Assembly (NCBI GenBank): GCA_963844235.1
Contig: CAWJNF010000008.1
Location: 868,001 to 932,000 of the forward strand
Origin: CAWJNF01 sp963844235
Lineage (GTDB): Bacteria; Actinomycetota; Thermoleophilia; Gaiellales; Gaiellaceae
DNA length: 64,000 nucleotides
Direction of reading: 5' to 3'
Part shown: one piece after another, positions 47,704 through 56,794 of the stretch
Position numbering within the stretch: the first letter of the stretch is position 1
How the letters are laid out: each line of letters begins with the position of its first letter
Notes under the pieces: model-generated
The model's input: the letters and a program-made list of their open reading frames with translations, nothing else
Database searches by the model: none
What the model was told of the DNA's origin: nothing
Position numbers and translations under genes: made by a program

Positions 47704-48468
47704 TCAGCGCACGACGAGCACGGAGCAGCGGGCCTCGTGGGCGACCCGCTCCGACACCGAGCCGAGCGCCCGCAGGCCGTGGAGGCCGCGGCTGCCGAGG
47801 ACGAGCAGGTCGGCGTGCTTCGACGCTTCGACCAGCGCCTTGACCGGCTTGCCGGACTCGGTCTCCACACCCGGATCCGCCGTGCGAACGCCGTCCACGT
47901 CGACATCCTTTCCACCTTCCGCGACGATCAGCCTGAGCTCCGCGCCGAAGCGCTCGGCGAGATCCTTCGCGACCGCCCCGGCCGCGGCTGCCGACTCCGA
48001 CCCGTCCACGCCGGCCGCGATCGCCGACGGAAACGACCTGTCCGCGGCGGGCGGGCCCGCGACGAGAACGGCGCACGCCGCCTCGTGGAGGAGCATGGTG
48101 GGAAGGCTCCCGAGGATCAGCCCGGCCGCTCGCCTCGTGCGGTGGGAGCCGACGCACGCGAGCGTCGCCTCCGCCCGCTCGAGCTCGGCCTTGAAGGAGG
48201 GGAGCAGAGCGCCGTCGAGGAGGCGTGTCTCGACGTCACGCAGCGCTGCGATCTCGGCGCGCGCGCCCTCGAGCGCTTGCTCGGCCTCGACGTGCAGCCG
48301 ATCCGCGAGCGCCGTCGCCCTCCATCCCCCGTGTACTGCCACGTTCGACTCGACGACGGTCACCAGCGTGAGCTGCCCTGCCGGCGAGGCGAGCCGTGCG
48401 CCCTGCCGCGCCGCTGCCAACCCCTCGGGCGTCCCGTCGACGCCACAGACGACCCGCTCGAAGATCAC
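47704..48468 (-). CDS. Universal stress protein, tandem UspA domains
   Basis: A 254-residue protein starting at GTG 48468. Domain 1 (VIFERVVCGVDGTPEGLAAA) has a GSHRTRRAAGLILGSLP loop; domain 2 (SAIAAGVDGSESAAAAGAVA) has GSRGLHGLRALGSVSE, one residue short of the standard G-2x-G-9x-G-S spacing. Both may bind ATP. It lies 79 bases after the acetyl-CoA synthetase gene and 33 bases before pncB on the same strand. Confidence 0.92.
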   Translation of the reverse strand: MIFERVVCGVDGTPEGLAAARQGARLASPAGQLTLVTVVESNVAVHGGWRATALADRLHVEAEQALEGARAEIAALRDVETRLLDGALLPSFKAELERAEATLACVGSHRTRRAAGLILGSLPTMLLHEAACAVLVAGPPAADRSFPSAIAAGVDGSESAAAAGAVAKDLAERFGAELRLIVAEGGKDVDVDGVRTADPGVETESGKPVKALVEASKHADLLVLGSRGLHGLRALGSVSERVAHEARCSVLVVR

Positions 48469-48547
48469 GAGCTCAGTCTCGCCCTGTTGCCAAGCGCCCG
48501 CATCGGTGCCAACCCGGATGCTACCCGCGCCTACCCCGCAGAGCCCG

Positions 48548-51244
48548 TCACCAGGTCTTCGTGCGCGACGGCGCGCCCGCGGCGGCCACACGGATCCGGG
48601 CATCGACGGCAACGCATCCCCGCCCGAGCCCGAGCACGGGATTGAGGTCGAGCTCGGCCACCTCGGGCAAGTGCTCGCCAAGGCGGGAGAGGCGCAGCGC
48701 GAGCTCGGCAAGCGCGTTCGCGTCGGATGGAGGGGCGCCGCGGAACCCGTCGACGAGGCGGCCGGCCTTGCCGCCGCGCACGAGCTCCTCGGCGTCGACA
48801 TCGGTCAGCGGTGCGATCGCGAACTGCGCCTCGGCGATGAGCTCGGCCAGGCGTCCACCCGGGCCGAAGCCGACGAGCGGCCCGAAGACCGGGTCCTGGA
48901 CGAGGCCCGCGAAGAGCTCGGCGTTGCCCGAGAGCAGCGGCTGGACAACGGCCGGAGCCCCGACGCGCGCAACGGCGTCGCGCACCTCCTGGTCGCTCGT
49001 GAGGCCGAGCGCGACGCCGCCCATTTCCGTCTTGTGAACGCCCGGAGCGGCCGTCTTGACGACGACCGGGTACCCGAGCTCGCGAGCGGCCTCGACCGCG
49101 GCCTCGGCGCCGGCTGCGTCCCGCTCGGCAACGAACGGAATCCCCCACGCGGCGAGCAGGCGCCGCACCTCGCCCGGGCCGAGCCAGACGTCGCTCGAGC
49201 CCTCGAGCGCGGCCGCGACCAGGGCGCCTGCCTCGTCTGTATCGATCCCGGTGAGCTCTGGTACCGACCCGGCAGGGCGTCGCAGCCAATCCGCCCGCTC
49301 CGCCGCCCGTCCGAGTGCGCGGGCAGCCGACTCCGGGTAGGCGAACGCGGCGACCCGGCTCCCGGCGCCTCGCAGCGGTGCTGGAATGCCGCCGGCACTG
49401 ACGACTGCGGCAAGGATCGGCTTTCCAGTCTCGTCGCACGCGGCCGCACCGGCGATCGCGGCGGCGACATCGTCTGCCTCGACGGCGGCGGCCGGCACGA
49501 AGAGGACGATGACGGCATCGACTCCGGCATCCGCGAGCACGGCGGGGAGAGCCTGCTCGTAGCGCTCGGCGGTCGCGGAGCCGAGCATGTCGACCGGGTT
49601 CGCCGTGCTCGCCTCGTCCGGGAGGAGCCGTGCGAGAGCCGCCTGCGTCGCAGCGCCGAGGCCCGGAAGCTCGAGGCCCGCGGCTTCGCAGGCATCCGCA
49701 CAGAGGATGCCGAGCCCGCCCGCGTTCGTGAGCACCGCCACCCGCCTGCCGCGCGGCGCGGCGCCATGCGCGTAGAGCGCAGCGACGTCGAGCAGCTCCT
49801 CGAGCGAGGCGGCCCGCGTGACCCCGGCCCGGCGGAAGAGCGCTTCTGCCGCCTCGTCGGCGCCGGCGAGCGCGGCCGTGTGCGAGCTCGCTGCCCTGGC
49901 GCCCGCGCGAGTCCTGCCGCTCTTCAGGGCGAGCACCGGCTTCCGGCGGGCGACGCGCCTGGCGACGCGCGCGAACTTCCGCGGGTTGCCGAACGACTCG
50001 AGGTAGAGGAGGACGACTTGCGTCTCGTCCTCGTCCTCCCAGTACTCGAGCAGGTCGTTGGACGAGACGTCGGCCTTGTTGCCGATGGAAACGAACGCCG
50101 AGAACCCCAGCCCGCGTACGCTCGCCGCCTCGAGCAGCGCGAGCCCGAGGGCGCCGCTCTGGGACGCGAAGCCGATCGGCCCGACGGGAAACGACTCTCG
50201 GGCGAACGTCGCGTTGACGCTCGCCGCTGCCACGGCGAGCCCGAGGCAGTTCGGCCCGAGCAGGCGGGCGCCGTGGGAGCGAACCAGCGCCAGCAGGCGC
50301 TCCTGTCGCTCCGCGCCCTTGCTGCCCACCTCGGCGAAACCGGCGGTCAACACGCAGAGGGCCCGCGTCCCCTGCTCGAGCGCCTCGCGGGCCACCTCGA
50401 GCACGCCCGCAGCCGGGACACAGATCACGGCCAGATCGACGGGCTCGGGAAGCTCGGCGGTCGAGCGGACGGCGGCAACGCCTCCGACAGGTGCCCCCGA
50501 TCGGTTCACGGGGTAGGCGCGCCCGGCGAAGCCACCCTCGACGAGATTGCGGAACACCGTGGCCCCGATCGATCCGGCCCGGGCCGACGCGCCGATCACG
50601 GCAATGCTCTCGGGTCGGAAGAACGGCTCGAGCGACGCGACGACGCCCTCGTGGTCGCGGCTGTCGACGTGCTCGCGGTAGCTCTCGGTCGGTGCGATCG
50701 GGAACAGCACCTCGACCGATCCACCCGCGAGCGTCCGCGTCACGTCGAAGCCGGCATCCGCGAAGACGCCGAGCATGGCGCGGTTCTCGGCCAGGACCTC
50801 AGCCACGAAGCTCGCGATGCCGACCGACCCGGCCGTGGCGGCGAGCTGCTCGAGCAGCCGCGTGCCGACGCCCTTCCCCTGCAGCGCGTCCTCGACCGCG
50901 AATGCGACCTCTGCCGTCGCCGGATCGCGGAGGCGCGCCCAGCTGGCGACCGCCACGATCCGCTCCTCGCCGTCCTCGGAGAGGCGCCCGACGAACGTGT
51001 CGCGATCAACGCCGTCCGGATCGAGGAACGGCGCCACGAGCGGCGGGCCCACCGAGGGCATGCCGTGAAAGCGGTAGTAGAGGCTCTGCGGAGAGAGCCG
51101 CGAGAAGAACGCCACGAGAGCATCCGCCTCGCCGGCGCCAGGCCGGTGGAGCCTCAGGGTCGTGCCGTCTCTGAGGAGGACGTCACGCGTGCTGCCCGCG
51201 GCTCCGGCCGGCGAGCCGGATGCGGGTCCCAGACGGGGTGCCAG
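48548..51244 (-). CDS. GNAT-fused acetate-CoA ligase (ADP-forming), acetyl-CoA synthetase
   Basis: Interconverts acyl-CoA plus ADP and phosphate with acid plus ATP. About 898 residues. An N-terminal GNAT domain (RDGTTLRLHRPG, VEDALQGKGVGTRLLEQLA) precedes the CoA-binding domain (FFRPESIAVIGASARAGSIG), the ligase domain with the phosphohistidine region (LLGPNCLGLA, GFASQSGALGLAL, SSHTAALAG) and an ATP-grasp domain (YPVVVKTAAPGVHKTEMGGV). The fusion recalls protein acetyltransferases of the Pat type joined to ACD. No ATG/GTG/TTG precedes the GNAT domain after the upstream stop; CTG 51244 with GAGG 7 bases upstream is the best start. Confidence 0.9.
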   Translation of the reverse strand: MAPRLGPASGSPAGAAGSTRDVLLRDGTTLRLHRPGAGEADALVAFFSRLSPQSLYYRFHGMPSVGPPLVAPFLDPDGVDRDTFVGRLSEDGEERIVAVASWARLRDPATAEVAFAVEDALQGKGVGTRLLEQLAATAGSVGIASFVAEVLAENRAMLGVFADAGFDVTRTLAGGSVEVLFPIAPTESYREHVDSRDHEGVVASLEPFFRPESIAVIGASARAGSIGATVFRNLVEGGFAGRAYPVNRSGAPVGGVAAVRSTAELPEPVDLAVICVPAAGVLEVAREALEQGTRALCVLTAGFAEVGSKGAERQERLLALVRSHGARLLGPNCLGLAVAAASVNATFARESFPVGPIGFASQSGALGLALLEAASVRGLGFSAFVSIGNKADVSSNDLLEYWEDEDETQVVLLYLESFGNPRKFARVARRVARRKPVLALKSGRTRAGARAASSHTAALAGADEAAEALFRRAGVTRAASLEELLDVAALYAHGAAPRGRRVAVLTNAGGLGILCADACEAAGLELPGLGAATQAALARLLPDEASTANPVDMLGSATAERYEQALPAVLADAGVDAVIVLFVPAAAVEADDVAAAIAGAAACDETGKPILAAVVSAGGIPAPLRGAGSRVAAFAYPESAARALGRAAERADWLRRPAGSVPELTGIDTDEAGALVAAALEGSSDVWLGPGEVRRLLAAWGIPFVAERDAAGAEAAVEAARELGYPVVVKTAAPGVHKTEMGGVALGLTSDQEVRDAVARVGAPAVVQPLLSGNAELFAGLVQDPVFGPLVGFGPGGRLAELIAEAQFAIAPLTDVDAEELVRGGKAGRLVDGFRGAPPSDANALAELALRLSRLGEHLPEVAELDLNPVLGLGRGCVAVDARIRVAAAGAPSRTKTW

Positions 51245-51270
51245 GCTGCTACCTCGCTTCGATACGGGAG

Positions 51271-51750
51271 TTAGGCAGCGCGGCCGTGCGCGCGCTCGGG
51301 CGAGGGCACGATCACGAGCGGACAGCGCGCGTGGTGGGCGCACTGCTGGCTCACCGAGCCGAGCAGGAGGCCATGAAAGCCGCCGTGGCCGCGCGAGCCG
51401 ACTACCAGGAGATCGGCGCCTTCGGAGGCCTCGACGAGCACCGAGGCGACCGGGCCTTCCACGACTCTCCGCTCGACCTCGACTCCCTCGGCCGCATCGG
51501 CGACCTCGGCGAGCGCCGCCGCCAAGCGTGCGTCGGCGGCCCGCCCGAGGTCGGCGCTCAGCTCCTGGACGGAGGGGCCGCCAGAGCTCGGCAGCTCGAG
51601 CAGGAACGGCCCCGGCGCCTCCGTGAGCGGCAGCACCCAGGCGTGCAGCGCGACGAGTCTGGCGCGGCGGAGTCGCGCCTCGCCTAGCGCGAAGCGCAGC
51701 GCCGCCAGCGAGGCGGGCGAGCCGTCGACCCCCACGACGATGGTTCCCAT
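51271..51750 (-). CDS. Universal stress protein, UspA family
   Basis: A 159-residue single-domain Usp. MGTIVVGVDGSPASLAALRF starts the fold; GSRGHGGFHGLLLGSVS is a full ATP loop. A close paralogue of the Usp at 30035-30481. It leads the five-gene run to the FAD oxidoreductase and ends 26 bases before the acetyl-CoA synthetase start. The 272-base spacer upstream holds CAGT-ccc-ACTG (51856-51866). Confidence 0.93.
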   Translation of the reverse strand: MGTIVVGVDGSPASLAALRFALGEARLRRARLVALHAWVLPLTEAPGPFLLELPSSGGPSVQELSADLGRAADARLAAALAEVADAAEGVEVERRVVEGPVASVLVEASEGADLLVVGSRGHGGFHGLLLGSVSQQCAHHARCPLVIVPSPERAHGRAA

Positions 51751-51961
51751 TCGGCGCCGATAACCCTACTCCCCGCGGCAGGACGCGCGTGAGGTCGTGT
51801 CGCTTCACCCGAAAGGGGATGGGCCCGCGCCGGGCGTACCCCGATTGAGATCGCAGTCCCACTGTCCGAGGGAGCGATCCATGCTTCGGCTGCGCCAAGG
51901 CAGAGCTCGCACGCCGGCGCACTGCCTGAACCGCCACGGCGCATCGTCTCCGAGCGGCCCG

Positions 51962-51975
51962 GATGGGATCCCATC
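51962..51975. promoter_or_regulatory. Perfect 14-bp palindrome upstream of the MFS gene
   Basis: GATGGGATCCCATC is fully self-complementary and lies 47 bases before ATG 52023 in the divergent spacer between the Usp operon and the exporter gene. It is a good operator candidate. No local repressor gene is adjacent. Confidence 0.45.
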
Positions 51976-52022
51976 TCGGACATCAGGAAGCCCGCAACGG
52001 GCGACGCTAGGGTGCCGCGGTC

Positions 52023-53363
52023 ATGCCCGAGGACCACCACCACGAACGGGACCCCAGCGAGGGGGAGCGCCTCTCGCCGGGGCCTCCTGTCTTCCCGCGG
52101 GCGGAGCCTGGCCGGCTACGACGGATCGCCGGCCTCGCCGTCGTCGACATCGGCCCGCTGAGGCGGCACCGCGATTTCCGGCTGCTCTTTTTCGGCCAAA
52201 CGGTCTCGTTTCTCGGGTCGATGGTCACGTTCGTGGCAGTGCCGTTCCAGGCCTTCGAGCTCACCGGCTCCTCGCTCACGGTCGGCCTGATCGCCCTCGC
52301 CGAGCTCGTGCCGATCCTCGTCATGGCTTTCGTCGGCGGCGCGCTCGCCGATGCGATCGACCGCCGCCGGATGGTGCTCCTGAGCGAGCTCGGCATGATG
52401 GCCTCGGCCGGGATGCTGCTCTTCAACAGCCTCCTGCCGGACCCGAAGCTCTGGGTGCTGTTCGTCGTCGCCGGGCTGGGCGCCGGCTTCTACGGGATCC
52501 AGCGGCCCTCGCTCGACGCGCTGACGCCTCGCCTGGTCGAGCGCGAGGAGCTGGCCGCCGCGAGCGCGCTCGCCTCGTTCCGCGGCACGTTCGGCGCGCT
52601 CGCCGGCCCCGCGCTTGCCGGCGGCCTGATCGCCGCGATCGGGTTGCCCGCAACCTACGGCTTCGACATCGCGACCTACGCGATCTCGCTCCTCTTCCTT
52701 CTGCTCATGCGCACCGTGCCTCCGCCACCTGAGGCAGATCGGCCGAGCCTGAGGGGAATCGTCGAAGGGCTGCAGTACGCCCGCCGCCGCCCGGAGCTGC
52801 TCGGCACCTACTTCGTCGACATGGCCGCGATGTTCTTCGGGATTCCGGAGGCGCTTTTCCCCGCCTTCGCGAAGGAGCTCGGCGGCGGACCCGCAGCCCT
52901 CGGTCTGCTCTACGCGGCGCCTGCGGCCGGAGCCCTGGTCGCGAGCGCGACGAGCGGCTGGGTCGGGCGCATTCGCCGCCACGGGCTCGCCGTCATTCTG
53001 GCGGCGTCGGTATGGGGGATCGCGGTCTGCGGCTTCGGCCTCGCTCCGTCCCTCGTCCTCGCGCTGGGGCTGCTCGCCCTTGCGGGGTTCGCGGACATGG
53101 TCAGCGGCATCTTCCGCATGACGATCTGGAACGAGACGATCCCCGACCACCTGCGTGGCCGCCTGGCAGGGATCGAGATGGTCAGCTACACCAGTGGCCC
53201 CCTGCTCGGCAACGTCGAGTCGGGCGTCGTGGCCTCCTTCGCAGGCATCCGCGCCTCCGCGGTATCGGGCGGGGTGCTTTGCGTAATCTCGGTCGGCGCG
53301 CTTGCCGCCGCGCTGCCCGGGTTCCGGCGCTACGACGCCCGCACGACCGCACTGGAGCCGTGA
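52023..53363 (+). CDS. Major facilitator superfamily exporter (MFS_3, enterobactin exporter-like)
   Basis: A 446-residue transporter with about twelve helices after a 45-residue polar head. RDFRLLFFGQTVSFLGSMVT is the first helix of MFS_3 proteins; the loop GALADAIDRRRM is the A-motif between helices 2 and 3, and YGIQRPSLDALTPRLV and NETIPDHLRGRLAGIEMVSY are characteristic. Related proteins export siderophores or drugs; the substrate is unknown. The next gene overlaps its stop (GTGA). Confidence 0.9.
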   Translation: MPEDHHHERDPSEGERLSPGPPVFPRAEPGRLRRIAGLAVVDIGPLRRHRDFRLLFFGQTVSFLGSMVTFVAVPFQAFELTGSSLTVGLIALAELVPILVMAFVGGALADAIDRRRMVLLSELGMMASAGMLLFNSLLPDPKLWVLFVVAGLGAGFYGIQRPSLDALTPRLVEREELAAASALASFRGTFGALAGPALAGGLIAAIGLPATYGFDIATYAISLLFLLLMRTVPPPPEADRPSLRGIVEGLQYARRRPELLGTYFVDMAAMFFGIPEALFPAFAKELGGGPAALGLLYAAPAAGALVASATSGWVGRIRRHGLAVILAASVWGIAVCGFGLAPSLVLALGLLALAGFADMVSGIFRMTIWNETIPDHLRGRLAGIEMVSYTSGPLLGNVESGVVASFAGIRASAVSGGVLCVISVGALAAALPGFRRYDARTTALEP

Positions 53364-53782
53364 GCGAGCTCTGGACCTGTCCGGAGTGCGGCCACCGCTT
53401 CCGCTGGCGCAACCAGTCTCACTCGTGCACGACGTACACGGTGGACGACCACCTGCGCGAGAAGCCGCCGGCCGTGGTCGAGCTCTACCGGGCCTTCGAG
53501 GCCGCGGCGCTCGCGGTCGGGCCCGATGTGGAGCCGGAAGCGGTCAAGACCTGGATCAGCTTCCGCGCCCGCATGCGCTTCGCCGGGCTGGCCGTGCAGC
53601 AGCGGGGCCTGCGCTGCCACGTCGTCCTGCGCCGCGTCCTCCCGCACCCGCGCTTCGTTCGGATCGAGTCGATCCGCACGCAGCACGTCCACTCGTTCCG
53701 GATCGACCGGCCCGAAGACGTCGACGACGATTTCCGGGCCTGGCTGGCCGAGGCCTACGAGGCAAGCTGGCAGGGGCAGTAG
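53360..53782 (+). CDS. DUF5655-domain protein with zinc-ribbon-like start
   Basis: A 140-residue protein from GTG 53360, overlapping the MFS stop by 4 bases. It opens with SELWTCPECGHRFRWRNQSH, two Cys and a His (plus a later Cys in HSC) that could bind zinc. The rest (LYRAFEAAALAVGPDVEPEA, KTWISFRARMRFAGLAVQQR, HSFRIDRPEDVDDDFRAWLA) fits the DUF5655 family found with transport or DNA-binding proteins. Function unknown. Confidence 0.75.
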   Translation: MSELWTCPECGHRFRWRNQSHSCTTYTVDDHLREKPPAVVELYRAFEAAALAVGPDVEPEAVKTWISFRARMRFAGLAVQQRGLRCHVVLRRVLPHPRFVRIESIRTQHVHSFRIDRPEDVDDDFRAWLAEAYEASWQGQ

Positions 53783-54049
53783 CACGCGTGCGACACCGGA
53801 CGCGAACGGCCGTCGTTCTCCTCAACCGCAGCGGCGGACTCGGCCCGCCGCGGCCGAGTGCCGATGCGGAGGCTCCCCAAGCGCGAGGAGCGCGAGCTGG
53901 AGCGGCTGCTCGGCAGCTACTAGAGCGATCACCGCTTGCTCGGCGACGTGAAATCAACTAGGCTCGCACATTCTCCAGGCGGCGCTGCCGCGCCTCGAGA
54001 CTTTTTCAGGCGCGCGCCCCCCCGGCGCCGACATACGGAGAGGATCACC

Positions 54050-56632
54050 ATGAGGCGTCACCCTGCTGCAGCCATAGCTCGCCTGCTCCTCGCCACGTCA
54101 GCGGCGGTGTTGGTGGGTCTCAGCTGCGGAACGGCGACCGCGGCGACGCCGGCGTTCGTCTCCGCGACGAGCGCGACTACCACCGCCCCGTCGCAGACGC
54201 TGAGCATCGCGACGCCGACGGGCGTGAGCGCCGGACACGTGCTTGTCGCTACAGTCGCCGCCCGGATCGGCTCGGCTACGGCGATTTCCGCACCGACGGG
54301 ATGGACGGCGGCGAATCGCAGGGCCTGCACCGGGACGGGGGGCCTGACCCAGGCGATCTTCGTCCGCGCCGCGACCGCGGCCGAGCCCGGGACGCACACG
54401 TTCACGGCCACCGCTGCGACCGGTGTCGTCGGCGCGATCGCCGCCTACACGGGTGTCGACCTGGTGCAGCCGGTCCTTGCCGCCTCGAGCGCATTCGCAC
54501 GCAGCTCCCTGGTGCTCGAGGCACCATCGGTCACGGCGTCCATCGCGAAGGCGATGCTGCTCGGGGTGTTCGCACACAGCGGCCTCGGAGCGATTACGCC
54601 ACCGGCCGGTATGACGGTGCGGGCGGATGTGCCGACCGGCGGGACGGCCCCGACGGCGCGGGCGCTGATGGTGGAGCAGTCGCTGGCCGCAGCCGGCCCG
54701 ACCGGGCCCCGGCGCGCCGAGACGCAGCAGGGCTCCGCCTGCACCGTGTCCCAGCTCGTCGCCCTCCGCCCGGGACCCGATACTCCCGTGAACCTGGCGC
54801 CGCCGCTCGTCCAGGGAACGGCCCAGGAGGGTCGGATCCTGACGGCCACCACGGGAACCTGGACCGGCTCGCCGACCTCGTACAGCTACCAGTGGCAGCG
54901 CTCGGCCACGGGCCAGACGTGGGTCGGCGTGGGTGGGGCGACCTCCGCCTCCTACACAGTGAGGACGGTGGACGTCGGGATGGCGATCCGGGTCGTCGTC
55001 GTGGCCGCGAACGCCAGCGGCTCACGGTCGGCCGCCTCGGCTCCGACCCCGCCGGTGCTGCCGGCTCCGCCGGTGAACCTCTCTCCGCCCCAGGTCAGCG
55101 GCGGGCCGATGGCGAACGAGACGCTCGCCGCCACCCCCGGATCCTGGTCGGGCGCGCCGACCAGCTACGTCTACGCCTGGGAACGCTGCGACCTCGACGG
55201 GGGAAACTGCGTCGCGATCGAGGGCACCGCCGGTGTGAGCTACACGCTCGCCAGCGCCGACGTCGGCAGGAGAGTTCGCGTCGTCGTGACCGCGTCGAAC
55301 GCCGGCGGATCGGCCTCGGCGGCGTCGCAGGCCAGCGCGGCCGTCGAGGCGGCCGCGCCGCCGACGAGCCTGACGTCCCCCTCGATCGCTGGAGTCGCGC
55401 AGGCGAACGAGACGCTGACGGCCGATGCCGGTAGCTGGTCGGGTTGGCCCACCCTCGCCTACCGCTGGCAGCAGTCCGGGGACGGCGGCCAGACCTTCTC
55501 CGACATCCCGGACGCCGTCGGCTCGACCTACACGCCTGGCGCGACCGAGATCGGCCTCCACATCCGCGTCCGCGTGATCGCGACGAACCGTGCCGGCGAG
55601 GCGACCGCGGTCTCCAACGTCGCCGGGCCGGTGCTGCCCGCCACGCCTGTCGAGCTTCCCGTCAACCTGCTGCACCCGACCATGGCGGGCGTGCTCCAGG
55701 TCGCGGGGAGGCTCACCGCGAGGCCGGGTACGTGGTCCGGCTCGCCGGCTTACGCGTACCAGTGGCAGCGGGCCACCGACGGCGGCTCGATCTGGGCCGA
55801 CCTCGCCGGCGCCATCGGCCAGACCTACACGCTCGGCCCGTCGGACGTCGGGGCCGCCGTCCGCGTCATGGTCACCGCCGTCAACTCCTCGGGGTCGGCG
55901 ACGGCCGCCTCGGCGGGATTCGAGGTCTACCCGGCCGGGAACCTCGTCGCCTTCGTGAACCGGCCCTGGGGCTGCAACGGCGCCGTCGACATCGACCTCG
56001 TGAAGGTCACGATCGACGATGGCAGCAACACGGATGCGATCCGGATCGACGGGTGCAGCGGCAGGATCGGGCGGGTGGAGGTCGACACGAACGGAGCCGA
56101 CGGGATCAAGGTTCGCAACGGCTCGGTAGTGGCGCAGGATCTCGCCGTCGAGGGAGGCTACGTGCGTTGCACCGGCCATCCCGACGGCGCGCACCAGGAC
56201 GGGATCCAGGTCATGGGGGGCTACCGGCTCACCTTCCGCGCCCTCGTCGTCTGGTGCGGCGACCCGGATGGGCAGATCGGCGACGGCGTCAACAGCCAGG
56301 TCATGATCGCCCTCGGCGGCGCCGGCACCTCGACGCCGACGGATGTCGTCTTCGAGCGCTCGGCGATGGGGCCGGGCAGCGCGAACGGCTTCTTCGTGCA
56401 GACGTCGATCCGCTCGGGAATCCGCGACTCCGTCGGCTGCCCGGACCTGACGCCGACCGGCGGATCGATCTTCTTGGGGACCGGGGCGGTAGACGGCATC
56501 GACACGGGCAACGAGGAGTTACCCGCGTCGGATCCGCGTTGCACGTCGTTCGAGGCGGCGCTCGCCTGGGCGGAGACGCCGCCCGCCCCTGCGCGGCGCG
56601 CGAGGCCCCCGAGGATGTCCTCGGCCGGCTAG
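54050..56632 (+). CDS. Large secreted protein: Ig-like repeats plus parallel beta-helix
   Basis: A predicted 860-residue exported protein. A signal peptide spans about 1-32 (LLLATSAAVLVGLSCGTATA). Residues 33-240 form a beta-rich domain common in actinobacterial secreted proteins. Four Ig-like repeats start near residues 246, 341, 438 and 537, each with a P-x-N/S-L opening, TGTWTGSPTSYSYQWQRS-like strands and V-R-V-x-V-T-A-x-N close. Residues about 640-830 are repetitive beta-helix (PbH1-like: ITIDDGSN-like turns, DGIKVRNGS, HQDGIQVMGG). Possible polysaccharide binding or lyase; no catalytic residues identified. ATG follows GGAGAGGATCACC. The 267-base spacer before it contains only a 19-codon frame at 53864. 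Confidence 0.82.
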   Translation: MRRHPAAAIARLLLATSAAVLVGLSCGTATAATPAFVSATSATTTAPSQTLSIATPTGVSAGHVLVATVAARIGSATAISAPTGWTAANRRACTGTGGLTQAIFVRAATAAEPGTHTFTATAATGVVGAIAAYTGVDLVQPVLAASSAFARSSLVLEAPSVTASIAKAMLLGVFAHSGLGAITPPAGMTVRADVPTGGTAPTARALMVEQSLAAAGPTGPRRAETQQGSACTVSQLVALRPGPDTPVNLAPPLVQGTAQEGRILTATTGTWTGSPTSYSYQWQRSATGQTWVGVGGATSASYTVRTVDVGMAIRVVVVAANASGSRSAASAPTPPVLPAPPVNLSPPQVSGGPMANETLAATPGSWSGAPTSYVYAWERCDLDGGNCVAIEGTAGVSYTLASADVGRRVRVVVTASNAGGSASAASQASAAVEAAAPPTSLTSPSIAGVAQANETLTADAGSWSGWPTLAYRWQQSGDGGQTFSDIPDAVGSTYTPGATEIGLHIRVRVIATNRAGEATAVSNVAGPVLPATPVELPVNLLHPTMAGVLQVAGRLTARPGTWSGSPAYAYQWQRATDGGSIWADLAGAIGQTYTLGPSDVGAAVRVMVTAVNSSGSATAASAGFEVYPAGNLVAFVNRPWGCNGAVDIDLVKVTIDDGSNTDAIRIDGCSGRIGRVEVDTNGADGIKVRNGSVVAQDLAVEGGYVRCTGHPDGAHQDGIQVMGGYRLTFRALVVWCGDPDGQIGDGVNSQVMIALGGAGTSTPTDVVFERSAMGPGSANGFFVQTSIRSGIRDSVGCPDLTPTGGSIFLGTGAVDGIDTGNEELPASDPRCTSFEAALAWAETPPAPARRARPPRMSSAG

Positions 56633-56653
56633 GTAGCTCGACTCGACGCGACG

Positions 56654-56770
56654 CTAGTCGCCGCTCGCACCGGGCTGGACGATCCCCGGACTCATAAGCG
56701 AGCACGACCGCCTGCACCCGGTCGCGAAGGCCGAGCTTCGTGAGCACGAGGAAGAGCGACGCGGCCCTCG
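56654..56770 (-). pseudogene. NarL-type response regulator, C-terminal remnant
   Basis: The minus strand encodes LVLTKLGLRDRVQAVVLAYE followed by SG, the end of a LuxR/NarL helix-turn-helix. One extra G then shifts the frame; in the corrected frame it ends IVQPGASGD and a stop at 56654-56656. Upstream sequence (YAARAASLF) no longer matches the family, so only about 40 codons survive. A true gene remnant is likely. Confidence 0.65.
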
Positions 56771-56794
56771 CCGCGTACACTGACGCGAAGGGTT

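Noticed and set aside
48548..51937. 1,129-residue version of the acetyl-CoA synthetase
   Set aside because: The extra N-terminus would overlap the whole upstream Usp gene in another frame and has no domain; the GNAT domain begins near 51180.
53858..53923. Micro-protein MRRLPKREERELERLLGSY
   Set aside because: Nineteen codons, no clear ribosome site and no context; kept only as a note.
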